From Flavobacterium nitrogenifigens (GTDB lineage: Bacteria; Bacteroidota; Bacteroidia; Flavobacteriales; Flavobacteriaceae): DNA of 64,000 nucleotides. Under the pieces are notes generated by a model that was given only the letters and a program-made list of their open reading frames with translations, was not told the DNA's origin and did no database searches. Numbering within the stretch: the stretch's first letter is position 1; each line of letters opens with the position of its first letter. The stretch is from the NCBI RefSeq assembly GCF_003254565.1, contig NZ_QJRI01000173.1, forward strand, positions 1-64,000, written 5' to 3'. The translations under genes and the position numbers were made by a program. This document shows positions 34,814 to 44,092 of this stretch, in pieces.

Positions 34814-37255
34814 ATGGAGACCAAAAGAAGTTACACCGCAATCAAAGTTTTATTCAGCTACGTTGCATTATTGGCTTTGGTTGTTACAGTTGGATGGTTT
34901 CTGTATTCTGAAAATGTAGTTTACAACAAACTGGAAGATAAGATTGCTTTAGAAAAAATCAAAATTCTTAGAGTCAGCAGATTGTATTCGAATGTATATA
35001 AAACTGAGAGTTTAGCTAGACAAACGATTCAGAATAATTCGGAGAAAGATTTCAAAAACTATTTAATTGAAACCGATTCGCTTCGCAAAAGAATTGACAC
35101 TTTAAAACAAATCGTTACTACAGAATACCAAAAAAAACTTTTGGATAGTGTTACCTATTTCTTAGCCGAAAAGACAGAAAACATCAAGCAGTTGCGAGAA
35201 ATAAAAAACAAAGCTGATGACGAAACTTCGGTAAATAATGCGATTGACGAAATCACTAAAATGGAGTTTAATCTTAGAAAACTTGAACTTCAGGATTTTA
35301 CCAAAAATCCAAATCAGTTAGGAAGTTATCAGCGAAGTGTTCTGCAGCGTTATGTTGATTATTTAAATTCGAATATTCCTGATGACAGCACCAATACGCT
35401 AAGCAAAAAAGCTTCTGATTCTATTTTGGCCAACTCTAAAAAGCTTTTGAGTTCTGTAAAAATAAAAGCTGAAAAGAAAAAAGAGTCTTTGAATTTTGAA
35501 GAAAACAAACTACTTCAAAATGAAATTGCGATTTCGGATCAGCTTAGAAAAATACTTCGAATTATTGAAAGAGAAATTATCATCAATTCGATAAAAAACA
35601 ATTCATTAAAAGAAAAATCACTAAAAAGAGTCAATGAAATTGTGACGGCTTCTGCTGTTATTGGTTTATTGCTGACGGTCTTTTTCTCCATTCTAATTGT
35701 CAGCGATTATTCAAAATCTCAGTTGTACAAGAAACAGCTGGAAATTGCCAATTTCAAAACCAAAAATCTGCTCAAAAGCCGAGAACAATTAATTTCAACC
35801 GTAAGTCACGATTTGAAAACACCTTTGAGCACTATTGTGGGTTATTCTGAACTTTTGGGCAATTCAGACGTTAATACCAAGCAATCGTATTTTGTCAAAA
35901 ACATTAAAAATTCTTCTGAATATATTACGCAGCTTGTTCAAGATTTATTAGATTTTTCGCAGATCGAAGCCGGAAAAATTTCTATAGAAAAAGTTCCATT
36001 TTCATTACCCGAAATCATTGAAGACGTTGCCCGAAATATTCAAACGGTTTACAAACAAAAAGACATTGATCTTATTATAAATGTGGATGACCAATTTCAG
36101 CAACGTATTGTTGGAGATCCTTTTCGCTTAAAGCAAATCCTAACCAACATTATTGGAAACGCTTATAAATTTACCGAAGAAGGTCATATTCGAATTGCCG
36201 CTTACGCGAATGACGACCAATTTTTTACCATTTCGATTCAAGATACAGGAATTGGAATTGAAAAAGCGAATCAGAAATTGGTTTTCGAAGAATTTGCGCA
36301 GGCAAATGAAGGCATAGAAAAGAAATACGGCGGAACCGGCTTGGGATTATCAATCTGCCAGAAGATTATTTCTATTTTGGGCGGAAGTTTAAGCTTAGAA
36401 AGTATTTTTGGAAAAGGAAGCACCTTTATTATTCAGCTGCCATTATTATTTGATAGTAGCCAAGGAAATATGCCTTTAAACGGAATCAAAGGCAGACCAT
36501 CAAAAAACACTAAAAAACAAACTTTTATTGTTGTTGATGATGACATCAATCTTTTGAATCTAACAAGTGGTGTTTTAAAACAGGAACAGCATCAGGTATT
36601 TTCGTTTACAAATCCAACGAAAGCTTTAGAAACAATCAAAAGTACACCTTTCGATTTTGTGATTACTGATATCCAAATGCCAGAAATTGACGGTTTTCTG
36701 TTTTTAGAAAAACTTCGTGAACTTCCAGAAACTATCTTTAAAAATCAGCCTGTAATTGCACTTACTGGAAGAACAGATTTGGATCTTTCGGCATATAAAA
36801 ATGCTGGTTTTACTACGGTTATAAAAAAACCTTATTCTCCTAAAATTTTACTGGAAACGATTCAGCATATCTTGGATCATGAAGAAGTTCTTGTAACCGA
36901 ATCTACAGAAACTGTCAGCAAAGGCAATCCTCAATTGTATTCTTTAGAAACTTTAAAAGATTTCTTAGGACAAGACGAATCTGCCTTGAAAGAAGTTTTA
37001 AAATCTTTTATAGACACTACTATAGAAAATATCGAGGTTTTAAAAACTGCTGTTAAAGAGCAAAATCATGACGAAATAAAATCTATTGCACATCGTATTG
37101 CCCCCATGTTCAAACAAATTCAGTCGAACGAAATTGGTGAACTTTTAAAAGATCTGGAAAAAGAAGATTTAAACACTATTGATCTAAAAACCACATTTTC
37201 AGATTTAGAAGGAAAAATAAAAATTCTTTTTAAGGAATTGAAGCAAGAAATTTAA
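34814..37255 (+). CDS. Hybrid sensor histidine kinase/response regulator
   Basis: 813 residues. A transmembrane helix near 15-32, a periplasmic helical sensor domain of about 240 residues rich in charged helices, a second transmembrane helix (ASAVIGLLLTVFFSILIVS), the HisKA motif VSHDLKTPLSTIVGYSELL (His332), HATPase with GTGLGLSICQKII, a REC domain with Asp in FVITDIQMPEIDG, and a C-terminal Hpt-like four-helix domain with IAHRIAPMFKQI. It can run an internal His-Asp-His relay. The frame opens at 34766; ATG 34814 (METKRSYTAIKV) is chosen. It converges with the NtrC-type regulator, its likely partner. Confidence 0.9.
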   Translation: METKRSYTAIKVLFSYVALLALVVTVGWFLYSENVVYNKLEDKIALEKIKILRVSRLYSNVYKTESLARQTIQNNSEKDFKNYLIETDSLRKRIDTLKQIVTTEYQKKLLDSVTYFLAEKTENIKQLREIKNKADDETSVNNAIDEITKMEFNLRKLELQDFTKNPNQLGSYQRSVLQRYVDYLNSNIPDDSTNTLSKKASDSILANSKKLLSSVKIKAEKKKESLNFEENKLLQNEIAISDQLRKILRIIEREIIINSIKNNSLKEKSLKRVNEIVTASAVIGLLLTVFFSILIVSDYSKSQLYKKQLEIANFKTKNLLKSREQLISTVSHDLKTPLSTIVGYSELLGNSDVNTKQSYFVKNIKNSSEYITQLVQDLLDFSQIEAGKISIEKVPFSLPEIIEDVARNIQTVYKQKDIDLIINVDDQFQQRIVGDPFRLKQILTNIIGNAYKFTEEGHIRIAAYANDDQFFTISIQDTGIGIEKANQKLVFEEFAQANEGIEKKYGGTGLGLSICQKIISILGGSLSLESIFGKGSTFIIQLPLLFDSSQGNMPLNGIKGRPSKNTKKQTFIVVDDDINLLNLTSGVLKQEQHQVFSFTNPTKALETIKSTPFDFVITDIQMPEIDGFLFLEKLRELPETIFKNQPVIALTGRTDLDLSAYKNAGFTTVIKKPYSPKILLETIQHILDHEEVLVTESTETVSKGNPQLYSLETLKDFLGQDESALKEVLKSFIDTTIENIEVLKTAVKEQNHDEIKSIAHRIAPMFKQIQSNEIGELLKDLEKEDLNTIDLKTTFSDLEGKIKILFKELKQEI

Positions 37256-37282
37256 AATACTGCTTTCTAGAAAAGTACTTTT

Positions 37283-38641
37283 TTACTCAATATTGTATTG
37301 TTTCAATTTATTATAAAGTGTCTTTCTCGTAATTTTAAGCAGTTTTGCCGCTTCAGATTTATTATTCTGTGTTCTTGATAACGCCTGAATAATGGTTTCT
37401 TTTTCATTTTCAGATAATGAAAAAACTTCGTTTGCTGAAGGCTGCTGTTTTTGAATCTGAAAGAATTCTGCCGGAAGCACATCGCTTTCTATAAATTCAC
37501 CACGAGTTAAAAGAGTAGCTCGTTTTACACAATTTTGCAATTCTCGTAAATTTCCTGGCCAATTGTAATTCTGAAAAATAGAAACTACTTCTGGAGAAAA
37601 TCCGATAACCTCTTTATTCAACTGCTGATTGGCTTTTTCTAAGAAATAATCAGCAAAAACCATTAAATCTTCTCCACGATCTTTTAAAGATGGTGACTGA
37701 ATAGAAAATTCATTGATTCTATGGTATAAATCTTCTCTAAAATCGCCGTTTTTTACTGCCTCGCGTAAATCTTCGTTGGTAGCCGTAATAATGCGTATAT
37801 CGACGTTTATTTCTTTATTGCTTCCAACAGGTTTAATTTTTCTTTCCTGAAGTGCTCTCAACAATTGTATTTGATTCTCGTACGAAAGGTTTCCAATTTC
37901 ATCCAAAAATAAAGTTCCTCCATTAGCGGCTTCAAAATAACCTTTTTTATCGTTGATTGCTCCAGTAAAAGATCCTTTTAAATGCCCAAAAAATTCACTC
38001 GCCGCCAATTCTTTCGGAATCGCGCCACAATCTACGGCAATAAAATTATTGTCTTTTCTTCTGCTCTGCTGGTGAATGCTTTTGGCAATGATCTCTTTTC
38101 CTGTTCCGCTTTCGCCAATAATCAGAACAGACATATCCGTTGGGCTTACCAATTGAATATGATCTAAAAGTTTTTTGGATGCCACAGAAATTCCTTTAAC
38201 AAATTCGTTTTCTGTCGCAACTGGCTTTTTGACTGTTTTTTTCTTTTTTTCTGGAGTTTCCGATTCTTCTTCTTTAGCTTTTGGAGTCTGTAAAGCATTG
38301 GTGATAACCAGAAGAACCTCATCTGGATTAAACGGTTTAGAAATATAATCTGCCGCTCCATTTTTAATGGCTTTAACAGCAGTGTTTACATCAGAGTAGC
38401 CCGTCATTAAAATAACAGGAATATGAGGATGCGAGTTTTTAAATTCAGACATCAATCCAATACCATCAGAATCAGGCAAGCGAAGATCTGTCAAAATCAA
38501 ATCAAAAGATTCATTTTTAACTGCTTCACGCGCTTCTGCTGCGGAGAAAGCTATCGTTACATCGTACGCTTTTTTAATTAGAAATTTTTCTAATAATTTA
38601 CAAAACGCAATATCATCTTCTATTACTAATATCTTCGGCAT
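37283..38641 (-). CDS. NtrC-family sigma-54-dependent response regulator
   Basis: 452 residues: a REC domain with Asp52 (DLILTDLRLPDSDG), a Glu/Lys-rich linker, the AAA+ domain with Walker A GESGTGKE, the sigma-54 contact loop GSFTGA (usual GAFTGA; the first Ala is Ser), Walker B GGTLFLDEIG and the arginine-finger region, and a Fis-type helix-turn-helix at the end (NKSEAAKLLKITRKTLYNKLKQY). It activates RpoN promoters when phosphorylated. Its gene converges on the hybrid kinase and lies immediately upstream of the PepSY array on the same strand, suggesting both belong to one circuit. Confidence 0.93.
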   Translation of the reverse strand: MPKILVIEDDIAFCKLLEKFLIKKAYDVTIAFSAAEAREAVKNESFDLILTDLRLPDSDGIGLMSEFKNSHPHIPVILMTGYSDVNTAVKAIKNGAADYISKPFNPDEVLLVITNALQTPKAKEEESETPEKKKKTVKKPVATENEFVKGISVASKKLLDHIQLVSPTDMSVLIIGESGTGKEIIAKSIHQQSRRKDNNFIAVDCGAIPKELAASEFFGHLKGSFTGAINDKKGYFEAANGGTLFLDEIGNLSYENQIQLLRALQERKIKPVGSNKEINVDIRIITATNEDLREAVKNGDFREDLYHRINEFSIQSPSLKDRGEDLMVFADYFLEKANQQLNKEVIGFSPEVVSIFQNYNWPGNLRELQNCVKRATLLTRGEFIESDVLPAEFFQIQKQQPSANEVFSLSENEKETIIQALSRTQNNKSEAAKLLKITRKTLYNKLKQYNIE

Positions 38642-38712
38642 CTGCTTTTAGGGACTTTTTGCTAAAATAATATTATTAAACTTGTTATTTCATAAAAATA
38701 TGTAAAATATGT

Positions 38713-38747
38713 AAAAAAAAAGAGATTGCACGACGCAATCTCTTTTT
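38713..38747 (-). terminator. Terminator of the PepSY-like array
   Basis: AGAGATTGC-ACGAC-GCAATCTCT forms a perfect hairpin; read on the minus strand it is followed by a T run. It lies 32 bases beyond the last array gene and separates it from the NtrC gene. Confidence 0.85.
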
Positions 38748-38778
38748 CACCAAAAACATAAATCTAAATTCACCTAAT

Positions 38779-39075
38779 TTATATCTTCAACCAGTTACCA
38801 TTGACATCTGAGTATACAGTAGCCTTTTGGTCTCCAACTGATATTTCGAGTTTATACTCTTTTTTTTCATTTACAAATGCTTTGTCCAGTTTTGCTCCTG
38901 GATAAGCGGTCTGCAAGGCTGTTTTTACAGCTGCAGGCACAGCATCTGCTGTAACTTCTGTATATTCTGTTTGAATAGTTACAGTTGCATTAGTGTTTTG
39001 CGAAACAGGCAATACATTTGCATGAATTGACATAGTTCCTAAAACCACTATTGCCGATAAGATTAATTTTTTCAT
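38779..39075 (-). CDS. Secreted PepSY-like protein 1 (last of the array)
   Basis: 98 residues. Signal peptide (KKLILSAIVVLGTMSIHA), then a single PepSY-like/DUF2874-type domain with the recurring pattern TEVTADAVPAAVKTALQTAY, PGAKLDKAFVNEKKEYKLEI and VGDQKATVYSDVNGNWLKI. PepSY-like domains of this sort resemble BLIP-type inhibitors and are thought to modulate envelope enzymes or signalling; here the function is unknown. Last gene of five, followed by the array terminator. Confidence 0.88.
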   Translation of the reverse strand: MKKLILSAIVVLGTMSIHANVLPVSQNTNATVTIQTEYTEVTADAVPAAVKTALQTAYPGAKLDKAFVNEKKEYKLEISVGDQKATVYSDVNGNWLKI

Positions 39076-39089
39076 GATGCTGATTTTAA

Positions 39090-39383
39090 TTATTTCTTGA
39101 TGATGTTACCAGAAGCATCCGTAAAAATGGTGTACTTCTTGTCTCCACTTGAAATTTCAAGTTTATACTCATTTTTATCGTTTTTATAAGCTTTTTCTAG
39201 CTTAGTATTTGGAAACGATTTTTCGACTGTAGACTTCACCGCTGCCGGTATTTGGTCTGCGGCTACTTCTGTAAATGCATCTTGAAAAATTACTGATTGA
39301 GTAATTGAGATTGCTGGAAGAACTGCAGCATTTACTGAAAAACTTCCTAAAACAATCGCTGCTGATAAAACTAACTTTTTCAT
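39090..39383 (-). CDS. Secreted PepSY-like protein 2
   Basis: 97 residues. Signal peptide KKLVLSAAIVLGSFSVNA; the mature domain follows the array pattern (TEVAADQIPAAVKSTVEKSF, KLEKAYKNDKNEYKLEISSG, DASGNIIKK). Separated from protein 1 by 14 bases. Paralogous to its neighbours but more diverged than copies 4 and 5 are from each other. Confidence 0.88.
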   Translation of the reverse strand: MKKLVLSAAIVLGSFSVNAAVLPAISITQSVIFQDAFTEVAADQIPAAVKSTVEKSFPNTKLEKAYKNDKNEYKLEISSGDKKYTIFTDASGNIIKK

Positions 39384-39400
39384 AATATTTGTGGTTTAAA

Positions 39401-39691
39401 TTATTTTTTAAGAATATTACCAGAAGCATCTGTATAAACGATCGATTTTTCTCCTCGAACGGTTATCTCAATTTTATACTCCTTTTTATCATTTACCCAT
39501 GCTTTTTCAAGCACTACACCAGGATAAGCTTCATCTAAGCCTTTCTTTACAGCTGCCGGAACTCCGTCTACTTCTTTATATCCATCCTGATCATTAACTG
39601 TCTGTACCATTGGGTTAGTTACAGCAGCGGTTTCTGCATGCATCGACAAACTGCCTAAGACAATTGCTGCCGATAAGATTAACTTTTTCAT
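39401..39691 (-). CDS. Secreted PepSY-like protein 3
   Basis: 96 residues. Signal peptide KKLILSAAIVLGSLSMHA; pattern YKEVDGVPAAVKKGLDEAY, PGVVLEKAWVNDKKEYKIEI, YTDASGNILKK. It has a shorter first strand than the other copies. Spaced 17 bases from protein 2 and 26 from protein 4, so a common message is likely. Confidence 0.88.
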   Translation of the reverse strand: MKKLILSAAIVLGSLSMHAETAAVTNPMVQTVNDQDGYKEVDGVPAAVKKGLDEAYPGVVLEKAWVNDKKEYKIEITVRGEKSIVYTDASGNILKK

Positions 39692-39717
39692 AGTTATAGT
39701 TTAAGGGTTAGACTTCA

Positions 39718-40014
39718 TTATTTTTTAATCCAAGTTCCGTCTGCGTTAGCAAAAAGATTTCCTGTTTTATCTCCAACAGTTACTTCAAGCTTGTATTCAG
39801 ATTTTGTGTTTTTAAATGCTTTAGAAAGCACAGCATCTGGATATGCTTTTTTCAAAGCGTCTGTTACAGCTGTTGGAAGCTCTTCCAATTTAATTTCTGT
39901 ATAATCATCTTGGATAGAGATTGTTTTTACGATTGTATTTGATACTTGAGAAGTTGAAGCAAATGATGTTAAACCTCCCAAAACGATTGCGGCTGATAAA
40001 AATAAATTTTTCAT
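39718..40014 (-). CDS. Secreted PepSY-like protein 4
   Basis: 98 residues. Signal peptide KNLFLSAAIVLGGLTSFAS, then QDDYTEIKLEELPTAVTDAL, KKAYPDAVLSKAFKNTKSEY and LFANADGTWIKK. Nearly identical in layout and sequence to protein 5, indicating a recent tandem duplication. A 76-base spacer separates the two. Confidence 0.88.
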   Translation of the reverse strand: MKNLFLSAAIVLGGLTSFASTSQVSNTIVKTISIQDDYTEIKLEELPTAVTDALKKAYPDAVLSKAFKNTKSEYKLEVTVGDKTGNLFANADGTWIKK

Positions 40015-40090
40015 GATAGTTGTTTTTTAATATAGTTAATTTGATCTTAGTATTCTTGATACGGATTTTCACAAGAACTCAAGTTTAATA

Positions 40091-40387
40091 TTATTGTTTA
40101 ATCCAAGTTCCGTCTGCATTTGCGAAAAGATTTCCCACTTTATCGCCAACAGTCACATCAAGTTTATACTGTGCTTTTTCGTTTTTGTATGCTTTAGTAA
40201 TTACAGCTTCTGGATAAGCTTTTTTCAAAGCGTCTGTAACAGCAACAGGTAATTCTTCTAATTTGATTTCAGTGTATTCGTCTTCGATAGAAATCGTTTT
40301 TACGATTGTGTTTGCTACTTGTGTAGTTGAAGCGAATGAAGTTAAACCTCCTAAAACAATTGCGGCTGATAAAAATAAATTTTTCAT
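40091..40387 (-). CDS. Secreted PepSY-like protein 5 (first of the array)
   Basis: 98 residues. Signal peptide KNLFLSAAIVLGGLTSFAS, then EDEYTEIKLEELPVAVTDAL, KKAYPEAVITKAYKNEKAQY and LFANADGTWIKQ. As first gene it lies behind the leader with a TATATTTG box and two direct repeats (40502-40561), and is presumably the promoter-proximal member of the operon. Confidence 0.88.
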   Translation of the reverse strand: MKNLFLSAAIVLGGLTSFASTTQVANTIVKTISIEDEYTEIKLEELPVAVTDALKKAYPEAVITKAYKNEKAQYKLDVTVGDKVGNLFANADGTWIKQ

Positions 40388-40501
40388 AACGTATATATTT
40401 AAATTAATAGTTGTTTACGCTTGAAGTAATGAAATTATTATGCCGTAAAAGAAAAGAGCCATGCCAAAGACCGTAAAAACCTATATTTAAACACTTTACA
40501 T

Positions 40502-40509
40502 CAAATATA
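40502..40509 (-). promoter_or_regulatory. Candidate -7 box (TATATTTG) of the PepSY-like array
   Basis: Exact TAnnTTTG match on the minus strand, about 115 bases before the first array ATG. It implies a leader RNA of about 105 bases. A weaker TGGCAT-type -24 box near 40461-40466 lacks the GC of a -12 box. Confidence 0.5.
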
Positions 40510-40530
40510 GCAAAAAAAGAGAAAAATAAA

Positions 40531-40561
40531 AAGGTGTGTAAAAGAGAAAAAAGGTGTGTAA
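40531..40561 (-). promoter_or_regulatory. Two direct repeats (20-bp period) upstream of the PepSY-like array
   Basis: AAGGTGTGTAA occurs at 40531-40541 and again, identical, at 40551-40561, two helical turns apart and just upstream of the -7 box. The inverted repeat ACACT-TAT-AGTGT (40569-40581) follows. This is the arrangement expected for a dimeric activator; which regulator binds is unknown. Confidence 0.5.
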
Positions 40562-40716
40562 TAAGTAAACACTTATAGTGTAACCTTTAGAAAAATCTCA
40601 ATAAATCAAATTCCAAATTCCAAAGTTTACAATGAAGTTTTAAGCTCTTAATTTAAAGTTTAGATTTCCAATATTGGAATTTGGAATTTGAATATTGGAA
40701 TTTATAAAGGCTTATA

Positions 40717-40750
40717 AAAAAAAGGCTTCCAAATTTGGAAGCCTTTATAA
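40717..40750 (-). terminator. Terminator of the fabH-accB-accC unit
   Basis: AAAGGCTTCCAAATTTGGAAGCCTTT is a perfect palindrome; on the minus strand it is followed by eight T residues, directly at the accC stop (40751). Confidence 0.85.
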
Positions 40751-42097
40751 TTATTCTGGACTGTTCATTTTAAATGTATCCATAAATGCAGTTGTATAAT
40801 CTCCTGCAATATATTTTGGATCATCCATTAATTGTCTGTGGAAAGGGATTGTAGTTTTCACACCTTCGATTACGAACTCATCCAAAGCTCTTCGCATTTT
40901 GCTGATAGCTTCTTCACGAGATTGCGCTGTTGTAATTAACTTAGCAATCATCGAATCGTAGTTAGGTGGAATGCTATATCCTGAGTATACGTGAGTATCT
41001 AAACGAACTCCGTGTCCTCCTGGCATATGAAGCGTAGTAATCTTTCCTGGTGAAGGACGAAAATCGTTATAAGGATCTTCTGCATTAATACGAACTTCAA
41101 TAGCGTGTAATTGCGGAAGGTAGTTTTTACCAGAAATTGGAATTCCAGCAGCAACCATAATTTGCTCACGGATCAAATCATAATCGATAACTTGTTCTGT
41201 GATTGGGTGCTCCACCTGAATACGAGTATTCATTTCCATGAAGTAGAAGTTTCTGTGTTTATCAACCAAAAACTCTACAGTTCCAGCTCCTTCATATTTA
41301 ATAAACTCAGCAGCTTTTACAGCAGCTTCTCCCATTCTTGTACGAAGTTCATCTGTCATGAAAGGTGAAGGTGTTTCTTCAGTAAGTTTTTGGTGACGTC
41401 TTTGAACAGAACAATCTCTCTCAGAAAGGTGACATGCTTTTCCGTAAGAATCTCCAACAACTTGAATTTCGATATGACGTGGCTCTTCAATAAGTTTCTC
41501 CATGTACATTCCGTCATTTCCAAATGCTGCAGCAGCTTCTTGACGCGCACTTTCCCAAGCTTTTTGAAGCTCTTCCTCTTTCCAGATGGCACGCATTCCT
41601 TTTCCACCACCACCAGCAGTAGCTTTCATCATAACTGGGTAACCAATTTCTGCAGCTACTTTTTGTGCATGTTCGTAAGATTCTAATAATCCATCTGAAC
41701 CTGGTACACATGGTACTCCTGCTGCTTTCATTGTAGCTTTTGCAGAAGCTTTATCTCCCATACGGTCGATCATTTCTGGAGCAGCACCGATAAATTTAAT
41801 TCCGTGCTCTTGACAGATTTTAGAGAATTTAGCATTCTCAGAAAGAAATCCATAACCTGGATGAATTGCATCTGCATTTGTAATTTCTGCAGCTGCAATA
41901 ATATTTGACATTTTCAAATACGATAAGTTACTCGGAGGAGGACCTATACAAACCGCTTCGTCTGCAAATTTAACATGCAAACTTTCTGCATCGGCTGTAG
42001 AGTAAACTGCAACAGTTTTGATTCCCATTTCCTTACATGTACGAATTACACGAAGTGCAATTTCTCCTCTATTCGCAATTAATATTTTTTTAAACAT
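40751..42097 (-). CDS. accC: Acetyl-CoA carboxylase, biotin carboxylase subunit
   Basis: Cytoplasmic ATP-grasp enzyme that carboxylates the biotin on AccB in the first step of fatty acid synthesis, 448 residues, normal length. N-terminal [24 protein letters not shown], glycine-rich ATP loop [60 protein letters not shown] and the C-terminal Biotin_carb_C domain are all present. It follows accB after a 108-base spacer that holds an inverted repeat (42108-42200). Confidence 0.97.
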   Translation of the reverse strand: MFKKILIANRGEIALRVIRTCKEMGIKTVAVYSTADAESLHVKFADEAVCIGPPPSNLSYLKMSNIIAAAEITNADAIHPGYGFLSENAKFSKICQEHGIKFIGAAPEMIDRMGDKASAKATMKAAGVPCVPGSDGLLESYEHAQKVAAEIGYPVMMKATAGGGGKGMRAIWKEEELQKAWESARQEAAAAFGNDGMYMEKLIEEPRHIEIQVVGDSYGKACHLSERDCSVQRRHQKLTEETPSPFMTDELRTRMGEAAVKAAEFIKYEGAGTVEFLVDKHRNFYFMEMNTRIQVEHPITEQVIDYDLIREQIMVAAGIPISGKNYLPQLHAIEVRINAEDPYNDFRPSPGKITTLHMPGGHGVRLDTHVYSGYSIPPNYDSMIAKLITTAQSREEAISKMRRALDEFVIEGVKTTIPFHRQLMDDPKYIAGDYTTAFMDTFKMNSPE

Positions 42098-42107
42098 CTT
42101 ATTTTAA

Positions 42108-42200
42108 TTAGATAATTAGACAATTTGATAATTAGATAATTTTAGATGGTTAAAAAATTTTCTTTCGAACCATTCTAAAATCTAAAATCTAAAATCTAAA
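42108..42200. repeat. Inverted short-word repeats between accB and accC
   Basis: Reiterated AATTAGATAATT words followed by TTTTAGATGGTT are mirrored by AACCATTCTAAAA and four ATCTAAA units. The two halves can pair into a long hairpin in the middle of the operon. Confidence 0.65.
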
Positions 42201-42205
42201 TTTAT

Positions 42206-42691
42206 TTATGATGGATCTACTAAGAATAAAGGTTGATCAAATTCTACTGGAGACATATCGTCAACTAGAATTTTTACAATTTTACCAGAAACTTCAGATT
42301 CGATTTCGTTGAATAATTTCATTGCTTCAATTACGCAAAGAACATCACCTTTAGATACAGTGCTTCCAACTTCTGTGAAAACTGGTTTATCTGGAGATGG
42401 TTTTCTATAGAATGTTCCAATGATTGGAGATTTTATAGTAACATATTTAGAATCGTTTGCAGCTGGCGCTTCTGGAGTTACACTTACAACTGTTGGAGCT
42501 GTAACCTGTGGAGCTGTAGCTTGAGGTAAAGCAGCCTGAGCTGGTAATTGCTGTACATAAGTTGCTTCAGTTACATTTGTTTCTAAAGTTGTTCTGATCG
42601 TGATTTTTACATCATCCATTTCTAACTTCACTTCTGCAACGCCCGAATTTGCAACAAATTTGATTAGGTTTTGAATTTCTTTTAAATCCAT
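42206..42691 (-). CDS. accB: Acetyl-CoA carboxylase biotin carboxyl carrier protein
   Basis: 161-residue BCCP. An N-terminal helical dimer segment ([20 protein letters not shown]), an Ala/Pro/Thr-rich hinge (about 40-75) and the C-terminal biotinyl domain with [12 protein letters not shown], whose Lys carries biotin. The domain shows the usual thumb loop and ends [10 protein letters not shown]. Second gene of the fabH-accB-accC unit on the minus strand. Confidence 0.97.
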   Translation of the reverse strand: MDLKEIQNLIKFVANSGVAEVKLEMDDVKITIRTTLETNVTEATYVQQLPAQAALPQATAPQVTAPTVVSVTPEAPAANDSKYVTIKSPIIGTFYRKPSPDKPVFTEVGSTVSKGDVLCVIEAMKLFNEIESEVSGKIVKILVDDMSPVEFDQPLFLVDPS

Positions 42692-42714
42692 AATGATTCG
42701 TTTTTAGTTTTAAT

Positions 42715-43713
42715 TTATTTCTTATCGTAAGCCCATTTTAAATAGATAGATCCCCAAGTGAATCCTCCACCAAAAGCGGCAAAGATAATGTTATCTCCCT
42801 TTTTAAGTTTACTTTCAAAGTCAGCCAATACTAATGGCAAAGTTCCAGAAGTAGTATTACCGTATCTCTCAATGTTTACTAGAACTTTAGATTCGTCTAA
42901 TTCTAATCTTCCAGCCGTAGCATCAATAATACGTTTATTAGCTTGGTGTGGCACCAACCAGTCAACATCTTGATTTGTCAAATTATTTCTTTGTAAAATC
43001 AATTCGCTGGCATCAGCCATATTGGTTACAGCATATTTGAAAACAGTTTTACCGTCTTGCATAATATTGTGCTGTCTATTTTTTATAGTTTCTTCTGAAG
43101 GCGGGATCAAAGAACCTCCTGCAGGAATTTTAAGGAAGTCGCGACCTACACCATCACTTCTTAAATATTCATCTTGCAAACCTAAACCTTCATAGTTTGG
43201 TTCAAAAAGAACTGCTCCAGCTCCATCACCAAAAATAATACAAGTTGCTCTGTCTGTATAATCTACAATTGATGACATTTTATCAGCACCAATTAAAAGC
43301 ACTTTTTTGTAACGTCCTGACTGAACATATGCAGCAGCCGTTGACATTCCGTACAAGAAACTTGAACATGCAGCCTGTAAATCGTATGAAAATGCATTTG
43401 TTGCTCCAATTTCTGTCGCAACATAGACTCCTGTAGAAGCCACCATCATATCTGGTGTCGCAGTTGCCATTATAATCATATCAATCTCAAGCGGATCAAT
43501 GTTTGCTTTTGCAATTAAATCCTTTGCTGCTTGTATTGCAAGGTAAGATGTACCTTTATCAGCATCTTTAAGAATTCTTCTTTCTTTAATTCCTGTTCGA
43601 GCGGTAATCCACTCATCATTGGTATCAACCATTGTTTCTAATACTTGGTTCGAAAGAACGAAGTCAGGAACATAAGCTCCAACAGCGGTAATTGCGGCTG
43701 TGATTGTATTCAT
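42715..43713 (-). CDS. fabH: 3-oxoacyl-ACP synthase III
   Basis: 332-residue KAS III, condensing acetyl-CoA (or branched acyl-CoA) with malonyl-ACP to start fatty acid synthesis. Active-site Cys116 (DLQAACSSFLYG), His in VPHQANKRI and Asn in NIERYGNTTSG are all seen. N-terminal ITAVGAYVPDFVLSNQVLE and TNDEWITARTGIKERR are typical. In Flavobacterium a branched-chain-specific form is plausible but not shown by sequence. It lies downstream of rpmF after a terminator, so it needs its own promoter. Confidence 0.95.
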   Translation of the reverse strand: MNTITAAITAVGAYVPDFVLSNQVLETMVDTNDEWITARTGIKERRILKDADKGTSYLAIQAAKDLIAKANIDPLEIDMIIMATATPDMMVASTGVYVATEIGATNAFSYDLQAACSSFLYGMSTAAAYVQSGRYKKVLLIGADKMSSIVDYTDRATCIIFGDGAGAVLFEPNYEGLGLQDEYLRSDGVGRDFLKIPAGGSLIPPSEETIKNRQHNIMQDGKTVFKYAVTNMADASELILQRNNLTNQDVDWLVPHQANKRIIDATAGRLELDESKVLVNIERYGNTTSGTLPLVLADFESKLKKGDNIIFAAFGGGFTWGSIYLKWAYDKK

Positions 43714-43840
43714 TATATTCTATTATTTTCCTTTCAAATTAATGATAATTTGAAAAATTTTTAAAAGACCCGAAAATTACAAAAAAAAACGTAACGAATT
43801 TGTCTATATTTTCCTAAAAAACGAAAATTATAACCAACAA

Positions 43841-43865
43841 AAAAAACTCTCACTATGTGAGAGTT
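43841..43865 (-). terminator. Terminator of the yceD-rpmF unit
   Basis: AACTCTCAC-TAT-GTGAGAGTT, a perfect hairpin followed on the minus strand by TTTTTT, 24 bases beyond the rpmF stop. Confidence 0.85.
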
Positions 43866-43888
43866 CTAGTATAATTTACAAAAACGTA

Positions 43889-44083
43889 TTAAGCAACCGC
43901 TTCAGATTTATCGATAACAACTTGCCCTCTGTAGTACATTTTACCTTCATGCCAGTAAGCTCTGTGGTATAAATGCGCCTCACCTGTAATAGGACATGTA
44001 GCGATTTGAGCTACAGTAGCTTTGTAATGTGTTCTTCTCTTATCTCTTCTTGTTTTCGAGGTTTTTCTCTTAGGATGTGCCAT
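43889..44083 (-). CDS. rpmF: 50S ribosomal protein L32
   Basis: 64 residues, bL32: [20 protein letters not shown] start, then [37 protein letters not shown] body. Only one of the four zinc Cys of the classic form is present, as in the zinc-independent form. It follows the YceD-family gene by nine bases on the minus strand. Confidence 0.97.
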
Positions 44084-44092
44084 TTTACTATA

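Noticed and set aside
40440..40470. Sigma-54 -24/-12 promoter for the PepSY-like array
   Set aside because: TGGCAT fits -24, but the -12 position reads TTTT rather than GC; kept only as a remark beside the better TATATTTG box.
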